A stretch of DNA of 64,000 nt from Mesostigma viride. Taxonomy: Eukaryota; Streptophyta; Mesostigmatophyceae; Mesostigmatales; Mesostigmataceae. Made by a program: the position numbers and the translations under genes. The notes under the pieces are model-generated. The model did not search any database and was not told the origin of the DNA. It saw only the letters and a list, made by a program, of their open reading frames with translations. Of this stretch, positions 1 through 12,282 are shown piece after piece. Each line of letters starts with the position of its first letter. Position 1 is the first letter of the stretch. The stretch is taken from positions 61,335 to 125,334 of the forward strand of contig RPFO01001109.1 in assembly GCA_009746045.1 (NCBI GenBank), written 5' to 3'.

Positions 1-3000
1 TCCCAAGCTCAACGTGACCGACCGCCATAGCTGAGCCGGTCGGGCTTTAACTTGTATTCATAAAAATCCCGATGGCTTCCGGTACACGGAGCCGCACGGG
101 CGAACACACAGATACGCCAAGTGGCGAGGCCGCCGGGACCGTCCTGCCACGCTTTAGTGCGGACGAGGCCACGAGGTTGATGCAAACCCTCGTGGCGCAA
201 CCGGAACTGGCCAAGCATACCAGATGCACCGTGCATACGGGCATGAGGCCCAAGCCGAGGTAGAGGGGGCACACATGTTAGGGGCACCTTTATACAACGA
301 GCTGAAGAATGTGCGTGCTCAGTGTCCTGCCTGCATCAAGATCAGGAAGAAGTCGCGTAGGCGGCATGCCAAGACTCCACCCTTGGAGCGAGGGTACCTT
401 GTGGGGGATGTCATGCACATGGAAGGGGGGGACACCTATTTCATAGTCAAGGATAGGTTCAGCAAGGCCACCTACATTGAGCCGCTGCCTCACATGTTTG
501 AGGCTGACCTGCACAGGGCTATCAAGATCAGCCTGGCTTTCTTTCATCCCGTAGTGGAGCTCATGCTAGACCAGCAGTTCCGCTGTGTGCAAGGTTTGCC
601 GGGGATGGAGGCCGTGGTCATCGTGGGGCGTGAGGATCACGGCAATATGGGCATGATAGATCGCACTGTAAGCTATGTCAAGACTGTGGCAGCCAAGCGA
701 CAGGATAACCCACATGGCAAATCCTACGCGGTCAAGACGGCGTGGTGCAAGGAGCTCATGCATGTGTGCAACCATAGGCACGTGCTTGATGTCAAGGGCT
801 TTGGGCTAGTCACGCCTCGGGGGCTGTCAGCGGGCACCTACTCACCCGAGGTAGTAGAGGCATACCAACAGCATCTACAGGATACCGCCGCCAAGCTGCG
901 GCTCAAGGATGCCACGCTGCCTGATTTGTCTAGCGCTTTTGAGGTCGGGCAGTTGGTCATGTTCCACAAGGAGAGCTCGCCCAGCGGCAAACGGGGCACC
1001 ATGCAGGGGCCTGGGGCCATCACAAAGTTAGACTGGCCGCTGCGGGTCATAGACATAGAGTGGAATGATCGGGTGTATAGGGTACCATGGGCATCGGTGG
1101 CAGGCTATAAGCAAGGGGATAGCATGGAGAGTGAGCTGGCAGCCAACAGGGCACTGGGGTGGGTAGTGAAGGATAATGCGCCTGTCGTAGCATCTGAGGT
1201 GGTACCCCACGGGTCGCTCCCAGGGGCAGACACAGCTACACCCCCCCCTCCCCTGGGCCCCAATATGACCCCGTGGATGGGTGGGATGAGGATGGGGTGG
1301 GTTTGACGGGACCTAGTGCACGTAGTGACTCACCTCCTGTGCTAGCCACGGATAATGTGGGAGGCCCGCCTAGCGTGGCCTCGCCGGAGGGTCAGGGTCC
1401 TGCCCATGCGCCTCGCCCACCTAGGGACCTGGCTTCAACGGTCACGGCCTTGTGGCGTGCTCAGGCGCTTAAAGCGAAAGCTGCATCAGGGGTGGCTCAG
1501 GTCAAAACTCTCTCACAGGGGGTCAGGCCGGTTAAGTCAGCCTTGTTTCCTACGTGTAGACCGTGGCAGCTGGTGGCTGTGGACACGCAAGCATCCGTGT
1601 CTATTATCTCTCGTCGGGCAGCCACCCTGTATCCAGTGCTAGAGTCGCCGTACAAATCGGTGACCGACTTTGCAGGCACTTCGGCATATCAAGTTACCGG
1701 GATGGTGGTGCTGCCGGTGTTGGGCATTGACACGCCGTTTCACGTCGTGGATGGCTACGAGGATGTGGCCTTGCTGGGCGAACCTTTCGTATCATACCCG
1801 GGGTTCTCAGTGTCCGCTGACTTGCTGTCAGTCGCGGGGGTGGGCAGCATCCCGCTTCGCGAGTACCACGCTCCATTGGGGGTGGTGGTCGGGCAGCCCG
1901 GCGTCGTGCGGCGCTTACCGATGGCGGCGTTTTCCACACCGCCGCTCGTCCAGTCCATCATTCAGCCTCAGGATTGGCACCCGCGCAGCTTCGGCCTCCA
2001 CTCACACTCACTGGCGGCGGATAGCCCTGTGACGTGGGAGCAACTTGTCCTGGACTGTCAAGATCCTCTCAAGTTTGCTTTGTGGCGCGACGCGTTCATT
2101 CGAGCCAAGGAGCAGTGGCGAGAGCGCGAGGTCTACCGAGGATTGGAGAGTGTGCCAGCCGGGGCCACGCGGTTGCGGTTGAAGTTCGTGCTCACCTACA
2201 AGCCGGACGAGACCAACTCTTCGGTGGTGTTCCGGGTTAGGCCCGTGGTCACGGAGACGAAGGGGTCCTCCCCGCTGGATGCCAAGGATCTTTATACCCC
2301 TGGGCTCAACCATGTTTCGCATCGGCTACTGACGGTCATCTACTTGGGCAAGCGGAACGCGGGCAAGGACTACGGGATGTGGTGCGGTGACTTTCAGCGG
2401 GCATTCCTCCACAGCGACGCTGGGGTCGCGCAGCAAACATGGCAAGGCACCCGCTACGTGGTGAAGGTCCCGGTGGTCTGGCAGGATGGCACCATTGGCA
2501 GCGAGTATATCGAGCTGTTGACAGGGGTGGAGGGGCTGCAGAGCTCTCCCATCATCTTCCGCATTTCCGCGGAGGAGGTCTTGCAGAGCTTAGGGGCCAC
2601 GTACCATCGCGCTGATCCTAACTTCTTTGTGGTCCCCACCGGCGTCCCTGGCGAGCCAGCCCTCTTCGTGTGGCATGGCGATGACTTCAAGCTGGTGGCA
2701 CCTCGCACATTTGCTACCCAGTTTCTTGCTGCAGTGGCGGCTAAGTTTCCCCTGGGCAGGGCGGTGGATCATGAGGAGGGTAAACCCGTGGTGTTTTGCG
2801 GCGTGCAGTCTACGTTGCAGCGGGATTCGCGTTCTGGCGAATGGGTCATGCACATGCAGGATAGCCGCAACTATGTGGTTGACCTGCTGGCCGACCTCCC
2901 GTCCCCGCTGTTGGCAACCCATGGGCCCTCGGTTAAGGGCAAGCTCGGGTGGTTGGCGGACACGGTGGCACCTGATTTGGCAGTGCTCGCTCGCCTGCCC

Positions 3001-4316
3001 GATGATGTGCTGGAAGGACTAGGGTCCATTCATGTTCGGCGGCAGCTGGCCATGACGCCCGGCATTGTGCTTCGTGGGCTCGATTGCTCACAGCCGGTGC
3101 ACCTCGAGATAGTGACGGATGCTAATCTAGAGACGCGCACAGTCAGCCAAGTGCGGGCCCGCATGGGGGCACTGTTCTTTATCAGCAATGAGGGCCAGCC
3201 TGGCATGTTGTTAGATTGGTACTCGCGCTTGCACAGCCGCATTGCCACTAGCCCCAACACGGCTGAATGCCGGGGCATTGTTTCAGCTATCTCACATGGC
3301 ATGTGGCTGCGGTACTTGCTGGGTTGGGTATTTGGCTCGTGTGGGTTCACTCTTCACTGGACTAGCACGGTGCACACTGACTCACAAAGTTGTTTGGCCT
3401 TCCTTGACAATCCCTATGCGCGGTCACAGGACGTTGATTACCTCGTACTCGCTGAGGCGGCCTCCTGCGTCACGCGTCTCCAGCACATCGCGGATGAACT
3501 CAATCCCGCGGATGCACTCACCAAGGAGGCGCGGGAGGCTGCCCCGCAGTACGCAGTGTTGCGCAAGCGCATGACGATGCAACACCCGTGAGCCACACAG
3601 GGTTACGGCTCGGGCGCTTTATGAATACAGCCATAACTCACCCTGTGTTGCTAGCATTCACGAATATCATGGTGGTAGTTTTTTTGCTTGTCCTGACCAT
3701 ACCCTAGCCACGTTGGACGGTGCCTTGGGCCCGTCGGCGGGTCACTGGTCCTAATAAATGGGTCACCTTTTGTCTGGTGGCATAGTTGGTTTTTTGCTCG
3801 ATACTTATTACATCACTATTCATGTGTGATCACAAGGGCGCGGGTCGATACCGTGGTGATTTTGACGGCCTTGAGGCCCCCTTGAGTTCCCTACCTTAGA
3901 GGGTTTTGTATGGTCTGCATTTGATGTAATTATTTTGATAATTAATCAAAGAACAAAAGAGTATGTCGGAGTTGAGTAACTCTAGAGCCCTAGGATCTGG
4001 CTCTAAGTTCCCCATGTCCGTCCGCACGCCTTCCGCTAGCGTCCGCTAAGCCGCCGGCTATAATCCGGCGGTCCGATGCGGTCGACCGGTCTAAGGGCGG
4101 CGCCTAGGGTCGGCGCCACCTAGGCCCCAGTCCGGGGCCTTATCCGGGTCGGTACGGACAGCTAGCTTGTCCCACGGTTACGGCTAACCGGATAGGCTTT
4201 GCTGGCTAAGACATAAACCAGTGGTTGGCCAGCTCCGACAGCAGTTCTCTGTGTTCACCTTATCCCAAGCTCAACGTGACCGACCGCCATAGCTGAGCCG
4301 GTCGGGCTTTAACTTG
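1..4316 (+). mobile_element. Ty1/Copia-type LTR retrotransposon, fossil, left LTR cut by window edge
   Basis: A 54-base block at 1-54 recurs without a mismatch at 4263-4316 and is taken as the end of the two LTRs, so the left LTR lies mostly outside the window. Two consecutive coding segments lie between. Segment 224-1306 has an HHCC-like start (CPACIKIRKKS) and an integrase-core-like region. Segment 1273-3591 has an aspartic-protease-like stretch (VDTQASVSIIS), then a reverse transcriptase with WHGDDF at the catalytic box, then a Copia-type RNase H (HTDSQSCLAF, ADALTKEAR). The 3' LTR probably occupies roughly 3.6-4.3 kb. The identical LTR ends suggest a recent insertion. Not all expected Copia parts are recognisable, so it is treated as an incomplete fossil. 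Confidence 0.85.
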
Positions 4317-5032
4317 CACTTGACAGATGCATCACGAGTAGGTCCCCCGCGGTTGGCCCCGCCCCCGCGTCCGCGGCCACGGGTGGTGTGGTAGGCGGTG
4401 CCTGAGTTCGCCTCCTCGGCAGACTTGGTGCCGTGAACAATATCCCAGGCCTTGAGAAGAGCGTCCTTGGTTTCTTGAAGCGTCACTTTGTCAGCCAGGT
4501 TAAGAGAAGCAAGTGCAGGCAGTAATTAATCATCAGGCACGCCAGCAATAAAGTTTTCAGCCAGGTCCTCCTCGGCCATGTGGCCACCGGCAGCTTGTAG
4601 GTCAGCGTGATCCATCTCGCCCTGCGTGAGAAATTGGCGCATGGTCTGTCCCCGTTCCAGTTTCATTCTGTTAATCTTGCGTCTAAGGGCACGACGATTG
4701 CTCATTAAAAGCTTTGGCTGTTCGTATTCCTCGCATAGACGTTTATAGGCAATGCTCCCAACTTTCTTGGGGACATTATTCACGAGCTTAAGAGCCGGGC
4801 CCACTAGGCATTGCGTCAGAGCAGCAAAAAGAATAAAGTCACGCTGCTCATCATCTTCCACGCCCAACAGAATATTGAGCATGCCAAAAGCGGCCACAAT
4901 TGCTACAAGCGGAATTTTAGTGTCCTCCCATTTGCTGGGGTCGGAGCCATTGAAAGGAGTGATGCTCTTGCAGGCGGTAATCAGGTTGAGGTCCTTGGTA
5001 GCCTTGGTGGTAGCTGCCACAGTTGCAGTTGC
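4317..5032 (-). mobile_element. Copia Gag-like fragment of a second LTR element (fossil)
   Basis: The minus strand reads as a Copia-type Gag of the UBN2 kind, with ITPFNGSDPSKW near the start, LRRKINRMKLERGQ in the middle and MAEEDLAENFIAGVPDD near the end of the main block, followed by a Gly/Arg-rich tail (RGRGRGGGANRGG). It ends exactly where the plus-strand Copia LTR block ends at 4316, so the plus-strand element appears to have landed inside this older one. Only the Gag part is visible here. It is a broken remnant. Confidence 0.65.
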
Positions 5033-5820
5033 CATTCTTGAAAAAAAGGGAAATTTCAGGACAATAAAATGGCGGTGAGGTAGCAACGATGGTCAACGAC
5101 TACAAAGACGAAATACAGGCTGTCGTCAAGGAGCCGGAACTCTTGGATTAAAAATTGATTGACTGGCTGTAGCACAGGGAGTTGATTCCAGGTTTGTTGA
5201 TTTCAGGTTTGTAGGAATTTGCAATTTAAAAAACTTCGAAGATGCTCTCCCCCCTCAGACCGATACCATGTCAGAAAATAGACCCAGGAATAGCCTCGAA
5301 ATTATATATTGCATGTGTAACTCATCTCAACTTTGTTGCCATAGCCAGTTTTTATTGCGGAGCCTGAGGCATAATTGTTAAGGAGACAACCCAAAGGTTA
5401 AAATGCTACGTTACCTGCCTTGAAAGCTGGCAAGTCACAAAACCACGCAATATTGGCCGTCCAGTTAGGAGCGGCGCATTCGTGGGCGTTGGATGCATTT
5501 GGCCCATACATGGGTGAAGGGCGCGGCGCCCAGCACTTGGTACTCTACCTAGTAGATCAGATTTCTTTCCACAAGTGCATACGGCTCAACTTAAACATTT
5601 TGTCACGCCTTAATTGTTAGGGCGTCCGCTAGTATCATTTATGGACACAGCCACGCAAGCAATGATCCAAGTAATTCTGACACCGTAGGTACGAAAAGTA
5701 TTGTGCCGGAATTACAACTTCGGCACTCTGTAACTTTTGCTATACGGCACTATTTTCAGTGCTACAAACTGTGCCGGAAATATCACGGCAAGCCCTACTT
5801 AGCCTATTAATATATCGACC
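5033..5820. other. unassigned spacer, possible retroelement debris
   Basis: No gene is recognised. A short plus-strand open stretch at about 5420-5620 contains WALDAFGPYMGEGRG and VLYLVDQISF, which weakly recalls the start of a Copia integrase core. I treat it only as possible fossil debris. The rest shows no ORF, RNA or repeat that I can support. Confidence 0.3.
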
Positions 5821-6927
5821 AGATATACGGCAGGCGGGTGCGATTATTAGGGACGCAAACCCTAATACCTCCGTGTACATCAGGATGGCCACAAACACAA
5901 TTATCTCACATAGGCAGTTGGGCACATGATCATAGGGTCAAAACCCTGACGATTGGACCTGCTTACGCCCCGTCCGTGGGCGCAGCTAGGAGAAGTGGTC
6001 AGAGGATGACATACGCCGCGATGCAATCAGGTCTGCCTTTGCTGTACCTGGATGCAGATCGCGGTGTAGATCTCACGCCACCCTACGAACTGTTCATGTG
6101 ATCGGTGGAGCTTGGCTGAGTTGGCTCTAAGCTTTTCCCCGAGCAACCCCGGCCGCGCCCGACCAGCCCCGCTCTACCTGCGCGACGCCCGGGCGGCCCG
6201 GGTGGTCGCCGCCCAGCTGGCGCTAGCGCAGGCCCGCCGCCGCGGGGAGAACCTCAAACCTGTACCCGTACTAGGAACGGCTTACTCAAGCATATACTGC
6301 CGCACATGCGGAGCTAGGAGGTGGAGACACTTGCCGCAGAAATCAATCGCCACACGGCCGCCAACCAGCACAAGGCGGCCTGGCACTCTCTCGACCGTCT
6401 CACCGGACGGCGGGAAACGCAACGGGCTGACATCCCGGGCACCCCCAGTGAACGCCTTGAGATTTGGTTCAGCTGATCAGCTCCTGGGCAGGCTAAACTA
6501 TCGGGGGGCCCTGGCCCGCCCCCCCCGCTTGACCCCGCTGCAGCTGCAATGATGCACGCCCTGCGGCCATGCAGCCGAGGCGGCGGCCCATTAAGAGCCC
6601 CCGCAGGCGCCCACCAGTGAGACGGACTACCTGGTCCCACCGCTCTCCGGCCCCCTGGTACGTGGACGGCCCCCACGACAAGTGGACTCCCCAGGAATGG
6701 GCTAGCTGCTGCCATCTCCACCCTCCGCAATGATGCTGCCATATGGGAGTGGACAATATTTCACCGGAGGTGATGCCTGAGCTTGAGCCTTTCCTCCGGG
6801 GTGTTTGCAACCGGATTCTACATACGAGATGGCCTCCCCCGCGCCGCCGACGTATTGGAAGACCGCTGTCCGGGTCATGCTCTACATCACCTGGCAAGGG
6901 GTCCGCCGCGGATATACCGGCAACTAC
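5820..6927 (+). mobile_element. L1-like LINE ORF2 remnant, left part (endonuclease to start of RT)
   Basis: Fragmentary plus-strand reading frames give pieces typical of an L1-type ORF2. An AP-endonuclease-like stretch (TIGPAYAPSVGAARR) lies near 5960. A linker follows (AAWHSLDRLTGRRE in one frame, near 6370-6420). The beginning of the reverse transcriptase is at 6743-6800 (GVDNISPEVMPELEPFLRG, CNRILHTRWPP), and the GNYRG motif sits at about 6918-6932. The frames shift several times, so the copy is dead. The element is cut at 6935 by a hAT-type transposon and resumes at 16523, which makes it the oldest layer of this nest. Confidence 0.7.
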
Positions 6928-7056
6928 CGCGGCACCAGTGTATAATCATACGCCGTATTATACGCCGTATCGCGCGTATTATACGCGATACGCGAGCAGC
7001 GCGTACGAAAACGAGGTACTTTCGTACACGCCGCGTATTTTTAGGATAGGTGCTGA

Positions 7057-7555
7057 AGCTAAGGTCCATTGGAGTGCCTTCCTACCAGAGAAACAAGTTT
7101 ATTACAATAAGTGTGTGCAGGCTTTAACAGTTGAGCCTAGCCACACCCTCAAAATCATTGTACAAGTCATTGTCAAGTTAGGCCAGTTCACCATGCTGGG
7201 GCCCAGCACATGCCCCCTTGGTCCAATCTTGTCCCCAACAGCAACGAGGGTGGGTGGGTGGGAGCTGCAAAAAGGCCTCCCTACGTTCACCACACCACTC
7301 TAAGTACGGTGTGAAAATGGAAAACAAAGCACATGTCTCAAGGCGCCGCGCCCCCCTCAATCAAGGGCGGGCACGGTTGCCAGTAGGCACTAGTACCGGC
7401 GCACCGCCGGTCCCTTTCTCTCTCTAGTCCTAAGTAACAACAAGCACCTAACATGGTGTAGGTGACGTACGGTGTAGAGCTACGCTACAGGCGGCAGATC
7501 GGCCCCCTTTGAGCCCGCCGCAACATAACTATAAAATGAGCAGATAGCTCAGAAA
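7057..7555. repeat. repeat A: short member of a short/long repeat pair
   Basis: This 499-bp unit is bounded by an 11-bp direct repeat, ATAGGTGCTGA (7046-7056 and 7556-7566). Its first ~174 bp and last ~292 bp match the two ends of repeat B (9637-11460), while B carries about 1.35 kb of extra interior. A therefore looks like an internally deleted derivative of B. Read on the minus strand the left end carries TGTAATAAA, resembling a 3' processing region. No coding potential is seen and the family is unknown. Confidence 0.65.
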
Positions 7556-7566
7556 ATAGGTGCTGA

Positions 7567-9636
7567 ATTAATTATAATTAATTAATTATCAACATCGCTC
7601 CGTTGGGAGTCAATGTAGCGCATATCCCTGAGAAGGGGCATATGGCTTTTAATACATCCTAGGCTACTTCATGCAAGGGTGGGAATGTAAGCTACCCTTG
7701 CTCTAGGTGCACCAGGGCACCTGCACCCTCATGGTCTATCACGCTATGCCCGGGTAAGGGGGGGAGCATGCCTGTGAGGGAGGAAGATCAGCATGGCTAT
7801 ACAAGAGCTAGGACATGGCTTCTCGACAGAGAGCATCTCTCTGCATGGCATAGCATGGCTAAATTCTTAATGCAACATCCATGGGGGGGTCCCATTATAG
7901 GCATGGCTTGGCTAAACATAGCCAGGGCGTAGCATGGCTGTACTAGGCTATGGCTGGTTGTGGACCGTGCGTTGGCGGCACGTGACTAGGTGTGTTGGCA
8001 CAGCTAGGCAAATAGTCTAGGCATGGCTGCCTTAGCGGCAGTGACGCCAAGGGTTACAATCTAGGGCTATTGCTATTCTAGCCCGCTGGGGGCGTCCACA
8101 TCTTGTGGTTGATCATCAGGTCCCCGCCCCTCCAGTACACCTTGGGCTTCTGGGGGTCCTGCTTATGGCGGAGGTATTCCGGCCACAGGTCGCGTCGCTG
8201 CTGTTGCTGAGCGGGGGTGAGGTCGTCATCCAGCGTCCAGGTGAGGTCGTGCAACCGCTTGCGACGAGAGAGGAACCGCTGCTTATCCTCAGGGGAGGGG
8301 AAGGTGAGGAGGACTGGTGGGGGAGCCGCCTTGTCCCGTGAGTGGGGAAGGCGGTGGCACCCGCTCAGTGCTACCTCACCTACCAGGCCCATGAGGGTAA
8401 GAAGCTGGTTCTTGAGCTCGTCAGCAAGAGAGGTTGACGTCTCACCCGGCTTCTGGGGGAAGCGACGTAGCACCACTCGGCACTCGCGGCGAGCGCGGTC
8501 GGTGACCTCCCGTTGCTGGGCCTGGCGGTGGTTCTCCAGCTCCTGGAGCTTTGTGGCGATGGCGTCGGTGGTGGAGGCGGTCGCTGACCGCGTAGGAGAG
8601 CGGCGGGAGGTCGCCAGCATCCTGCCGGGGTGGCTGGGATGCAATGGTGGCCGTCTGCTCCGCTATCTTGGGGACCTGTGTGGCCAGGGCCTCGGTGTGG
8701 GCGGTGATGGCCTCAAGCTTCTTCAGGAGCACGCCACACTTTCCCTCCACCTGGTTAAGGCGAGAGACAAGTGTAGCATGCTTTTCCGAAGCCTGCTCCG
8801 CGGTGTGTAGAGCCGTGAACTGGGGTTGGAGCTTGTGGACGACCTTGGTTTCCACGTTGGAGACCCGGGCCTCGACCTTGTTGAGCGTGGTGTTCAGCGA
8901 TGTCAGCTGCTCGGCCAGCGGCCAGGTCACGTGCTCCTCCAGCACTGCGCGGAGGTCATCCTTGCAGAGGGAGGAAGCCGATGGGGCTGCCGGCTGTGCG
9001 GGGGCTGGGGTGCGGAGCGTGCGGGTGAGGTCGGAGAGGTGGCTCTGGAATTGGCTGGTCAAGATAATCAGGCGTTGTTGTACTTCGTCCAAAGCATAGA
9101 GCCAGGACATGTCTCCATTGTAGTCGATAGCCGCCCCCCCCTTGGGCACGAAGAGCTTCCGCTCCTGTTCGAGGAACTGGAGAACCTCAATGCATTCCTG
9201 CGGCGACAATTCTTGCCACACGGTCCAGGCGAATCGTCGGTCGCCGGGGAGGAACTTGCTCCAGTTGCGAGCGTGGCAGGGTTTCTTGGGCTCAGGCGAG
9301 GCGCTGGGCGATGGGGCTGCTGGCGGTGGGTTGGCGAGCCCAGGCGGCTGGGCAAGAACGATGGCGAGCGGGTTGGGCTGGGAGCCGGTAAGCTCCTTTT
9401 CCAAACCCCGTTTTGCTTTAGAGGTCGTCATAGCTGCCTGTCACGTGATAACTTCCGCAATACTGCGTTTCAGCCGTAACCGATTATACTGGCGGGTGCG
9501 TCTCAAAAAAGCGCATCGAATGCGAGTGGTCTGACCGAATTTGGGGCTCAGATGCAAAAGATCTGAACTCCGCCGTCAGCCATACCGCCGTCAGCCATTT
9601 TCGTTGCGGTGACGATGCGATGATCGGAGCGCAGGG
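7567..9636 (-). mobile_element. ORF1-only (HAL1-like) LINE copy, broken
   Basis: The minus strand encodes an L1-type ORF1 protein starting at about 9431: a low-complexity N-terminus, a heptad-rich coiled coil (VEARVSNVETKV and onward), then an RRM/C-terminal part ending LTPAQQQQRRDLWPEYLRHK and VYWRGGDLMINHKMW near 8080. One frame change near 8.45-8.64 kb breaks it. The 3' UTR runs to 7567 and ends in an AATT-rich tail. No ORF2 follows, so it resembles half-L1 elements. A close relative of this 3' UTR recurs at 51299-51620 (+), and the ORF1 end recurs at 45017-45300 (+). Confidence 0.75.
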
Positions 9637-11460
9637 GCTGAAGCTAAGGTCCATTGGAGTGCCTTCCTACCAGAGAAACAAGTTTATTACAATAAGTGTG
9701 TGCAGGCTTTAACAGTTGAGCCTAGCCACACCCTCAAAATCATTGTACAAGTCATTGTCAAGTTAGGCCAGTTCACCATGCTGGGGCCCAGCACATGCCC
9801 CCTTGGTCCAATCTTGTCCCACATCACCATCTCTGGCCACCCAGGCCGTTTCCAGCCCTGGTGGTAGGAACGCAACCACTTGGAATGCTGGGCTCTTGTT
9901 GGCATGATGATGCCCCCCTTCCCGCCCCCGTGTGGCCGCTACGGTCTCCCGGCGGACGCAGGGCGGAGCCACATGCGTTCCCCTTCTTAGAGGGGCGCAT
10001 CCCAGTGCTGCCGCTTTAGGACTTATGCCACCTGGGAACGTCTCCAGCTCACCCAACCACCATCACCAGCCCACCGGCAAAGCCGCTGGGATTTCCCGAG
10101 GGTAGAGCCACTGCCACTGGCTCCATTACCCCCCATCGTGGTGATAATGATGGCTGCGGACCTCCTAGCGCCAAGGCTCACCATCGCCATGGTGTCACGA
10201 GCCTTGGCGCAGCCGCAGCCGAGTGGAGCTTTATTATGGTATATAATGCATTTTCTTAAAACAAAGCCAGACCGCACTGCCGGGTTCCACACGCACCCCC
10301 CCTCGTGGGGGGCGCGTGAAAACGGCAAAGGCAAAGCGGAGCCCGCCGCCTTTGGGCGGGCGTAGCGGAGCCTTAGTGTTTAGTTTTCACGCGCCCCCCG
10401 CGAGGGGGAAATTTTTTTCCAGGCTTGCCAGGCGCTGTAGAGTTTCTTAACCAGATTTTTTGTAAGTGCGCATGAATACCCACGGTTTTCCGCAGCTTCC
10501 CACCTCTCCCTTATCGCCAAGGGCAGAAGGGGCCTGCTCGCCGGAGCGCCGAGAGGGTACAGAGTGCCTGCCGACCTCCCCATGCCGACAGGACCCCCCC
10601 CGACCCACGGCAGCCGCTGCCTTTGCTGAAAAACTGGGCAATTATGAAGAGCGCGCTCCTCCCACCAAGATTCGCTCCAGCCCCGCATCCTCCCCGAAAC
10701 TCCCGTCTGGCCACAGGCCGAAAGATTGGGTCCGCTGTCAGGCTCCTGGTAGTTATGGGCTACCCAGGCACCCCGCGCTAGCCATCTCCTGATCTCCACG
10801 TTTAAGGCAGATTCGCCTCCACCTGTGATTCTTTCCACCGTAGCCGCTGGCCCTGGCCTGTATGGCTCCTTCCCTGACGTTGTCCGACTAAAAACGCAGC
10901 TTCCCCAGTGTCAGGAAGCTGCTTGCCGCACCCAGGGGTAGAGGGGAATCGTCAGTGGGCCCAGCGCCGGAAATCACACCCTTTTACTCAAATCGTAGAG
11001 CCCCCCACCCAACAACCATTACCGTGGCCTGTAACGGTAGGTGGCGATCATAAAGACTTTTATTCCAGGCCTCTCCACGCCCGGAGAGGCCGATAGCATC
11101 GTCTTACATTCAGCGCAGCCGCCATAGCGGCCAGCCGACCTTGCCAGCAAATGCTGGGATCAAGTTGCGAAGCTGCAAAAAGGCCTCCCTACGTTCACCA
11201 CACCACTCTAAGTACGGTGTGAAAATGGAAAACAAAGCACATGTCTCAAGGCGCCGCGCCCCCTCAATCAAGGGCGGGCACGGTTGCCAGTAGGCACTAG
11301 TACCGGCGCACCGCCGGTCCCTTTCTCTCTCTAGTCCTAAGTAACAACAAGCACCTAACATGGTGTAGGTGACGTACGGTAGAGCTACGCTACAGGCGGC
11401 AGATCGGCCCCCTTTGAGCCCGCCGCAACATAACTATAAAATGAGCAGATAGCTCAGAAA
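9637..11460. repeat. repeat B: long member of the A/B pair
   Basis: It shares both ends with repeat A but holds about 1.35 kb of interior (9821-11168). The interior has no convincing ORF. It contains a strong inverted repeat at about 10300-10408 (CCTCGTGGGGGGCGCGTGAA against TTTCACGCGCCCCCCGCGAG) around a GC-rich loop, and a short perfect hairpin GGCCTCTCC/GGAGAGGCC at 11070-11095. It is separated from A only by the inserted LINE at 7567-9636, so A and B were probably head-to-tail neighbours. Confidence 0.6.
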
Positions 11461-11850
11461 GTATTTCTTGCGTATCGCGTATTTTTTTGCGTATTTTTTG
11501 TGTATTTTTGGCTCCGGCATCAGTTTACAGCTCGGGTGAAGCGAAAGTTTCTAGACTAGGCTGCGGCGCGCCGAGTAGTAGAAACAAGTGAGCAGCAAGG
11601 TGCCACTTGGCCAAGATCAATAATGCATATGGCTGCGTGTATTGGCAGGACAGGAAGGCACCGTTCAAGAAGACAAAATGTGCCAAGATCGCGGTCTGCC
11701 AGCAACTGAGATCGCGGTGGTCACGTACCTATCGATCGTAGCATATCAACAGGCGCCATGGCTATAGCAACACGATGTTTTCTGGCATCCGCAGGCTTTT
11801 GGTTCCCGCCGCACATTTGAAAGTGCTGTCCTCCGGCTTTTTGCCTTTGC
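11461..11850. other. internal hAT sequence, AT-rich then unassigned
   Basis: The first 55 bp repeat GCGTATTTTT-like words found in the subterminal zone of the surrounding hAT element, so this is probably original transposon sequence. The remainder has no recognisable gene. Confidence 0.4.
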
Positions 11851-12067
11851 ACCGTAGTTATTATAAATAGTGACGGAACCTTTTTGCCACTTGGCAATCA
11901 GGTCCGTCACTATTTATCCGGCGAAAACCACTCGCCGGCATCTATTCCGCGTTAAGTTCACGTGAACGTGGCGCGGAATTGATGCCGGCGAGTGGTTTTC
12001 GCCGGATAAATAGTGACGGACCTGATTGCCAAGTGGCAAAAAGGTTCCGTCACTATTTATAATAACT

Positions 12068-12256
12068 AAAACGTCGTAGTGTGGGGGCCGATATCTATCG
12101 TACCACTGATGCCTACTGCAGTACCGAATCTCGCCTTAACGATATTCCAACCGGGCATATTTTCCCTTCTGGCACTTTCGTTTGGCCTTCTGGTATCCGG
12201 TATTCGGAAATACCCGTGTCACCACAGGGATTCGAACCCCCGACTTACGAGGTCTT
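12068..12256 (-). repeat. 189-bp spacer of the composite, tRNA T-arm-like end
   Basis: Read on the minus strand it begins AAGACCTCGTAAGTCGGGGG and continues TTCGAATCCCTGTGGTGACA, which resembles the anticodon-stem to T-arm part of a tRNA (B box GGTTCGAATCC). No matching acceptor stem or A box is visible, so it is at most a tRNA-derived fragment. An almost identical copy in the opposite orientation lies at 14792-14980. Confidence 0.55.
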
Positions 12257-12282
12257 AGTTATTATAAATAGTGACGGAACCT

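Noticed and set aside
11070-11095. Histone-type 3' stem-loop (GGCCTCTCC/GGAGAGGCC)
   Set aside because: Stem and loop differ from the histone consensus and no histone gene is near.
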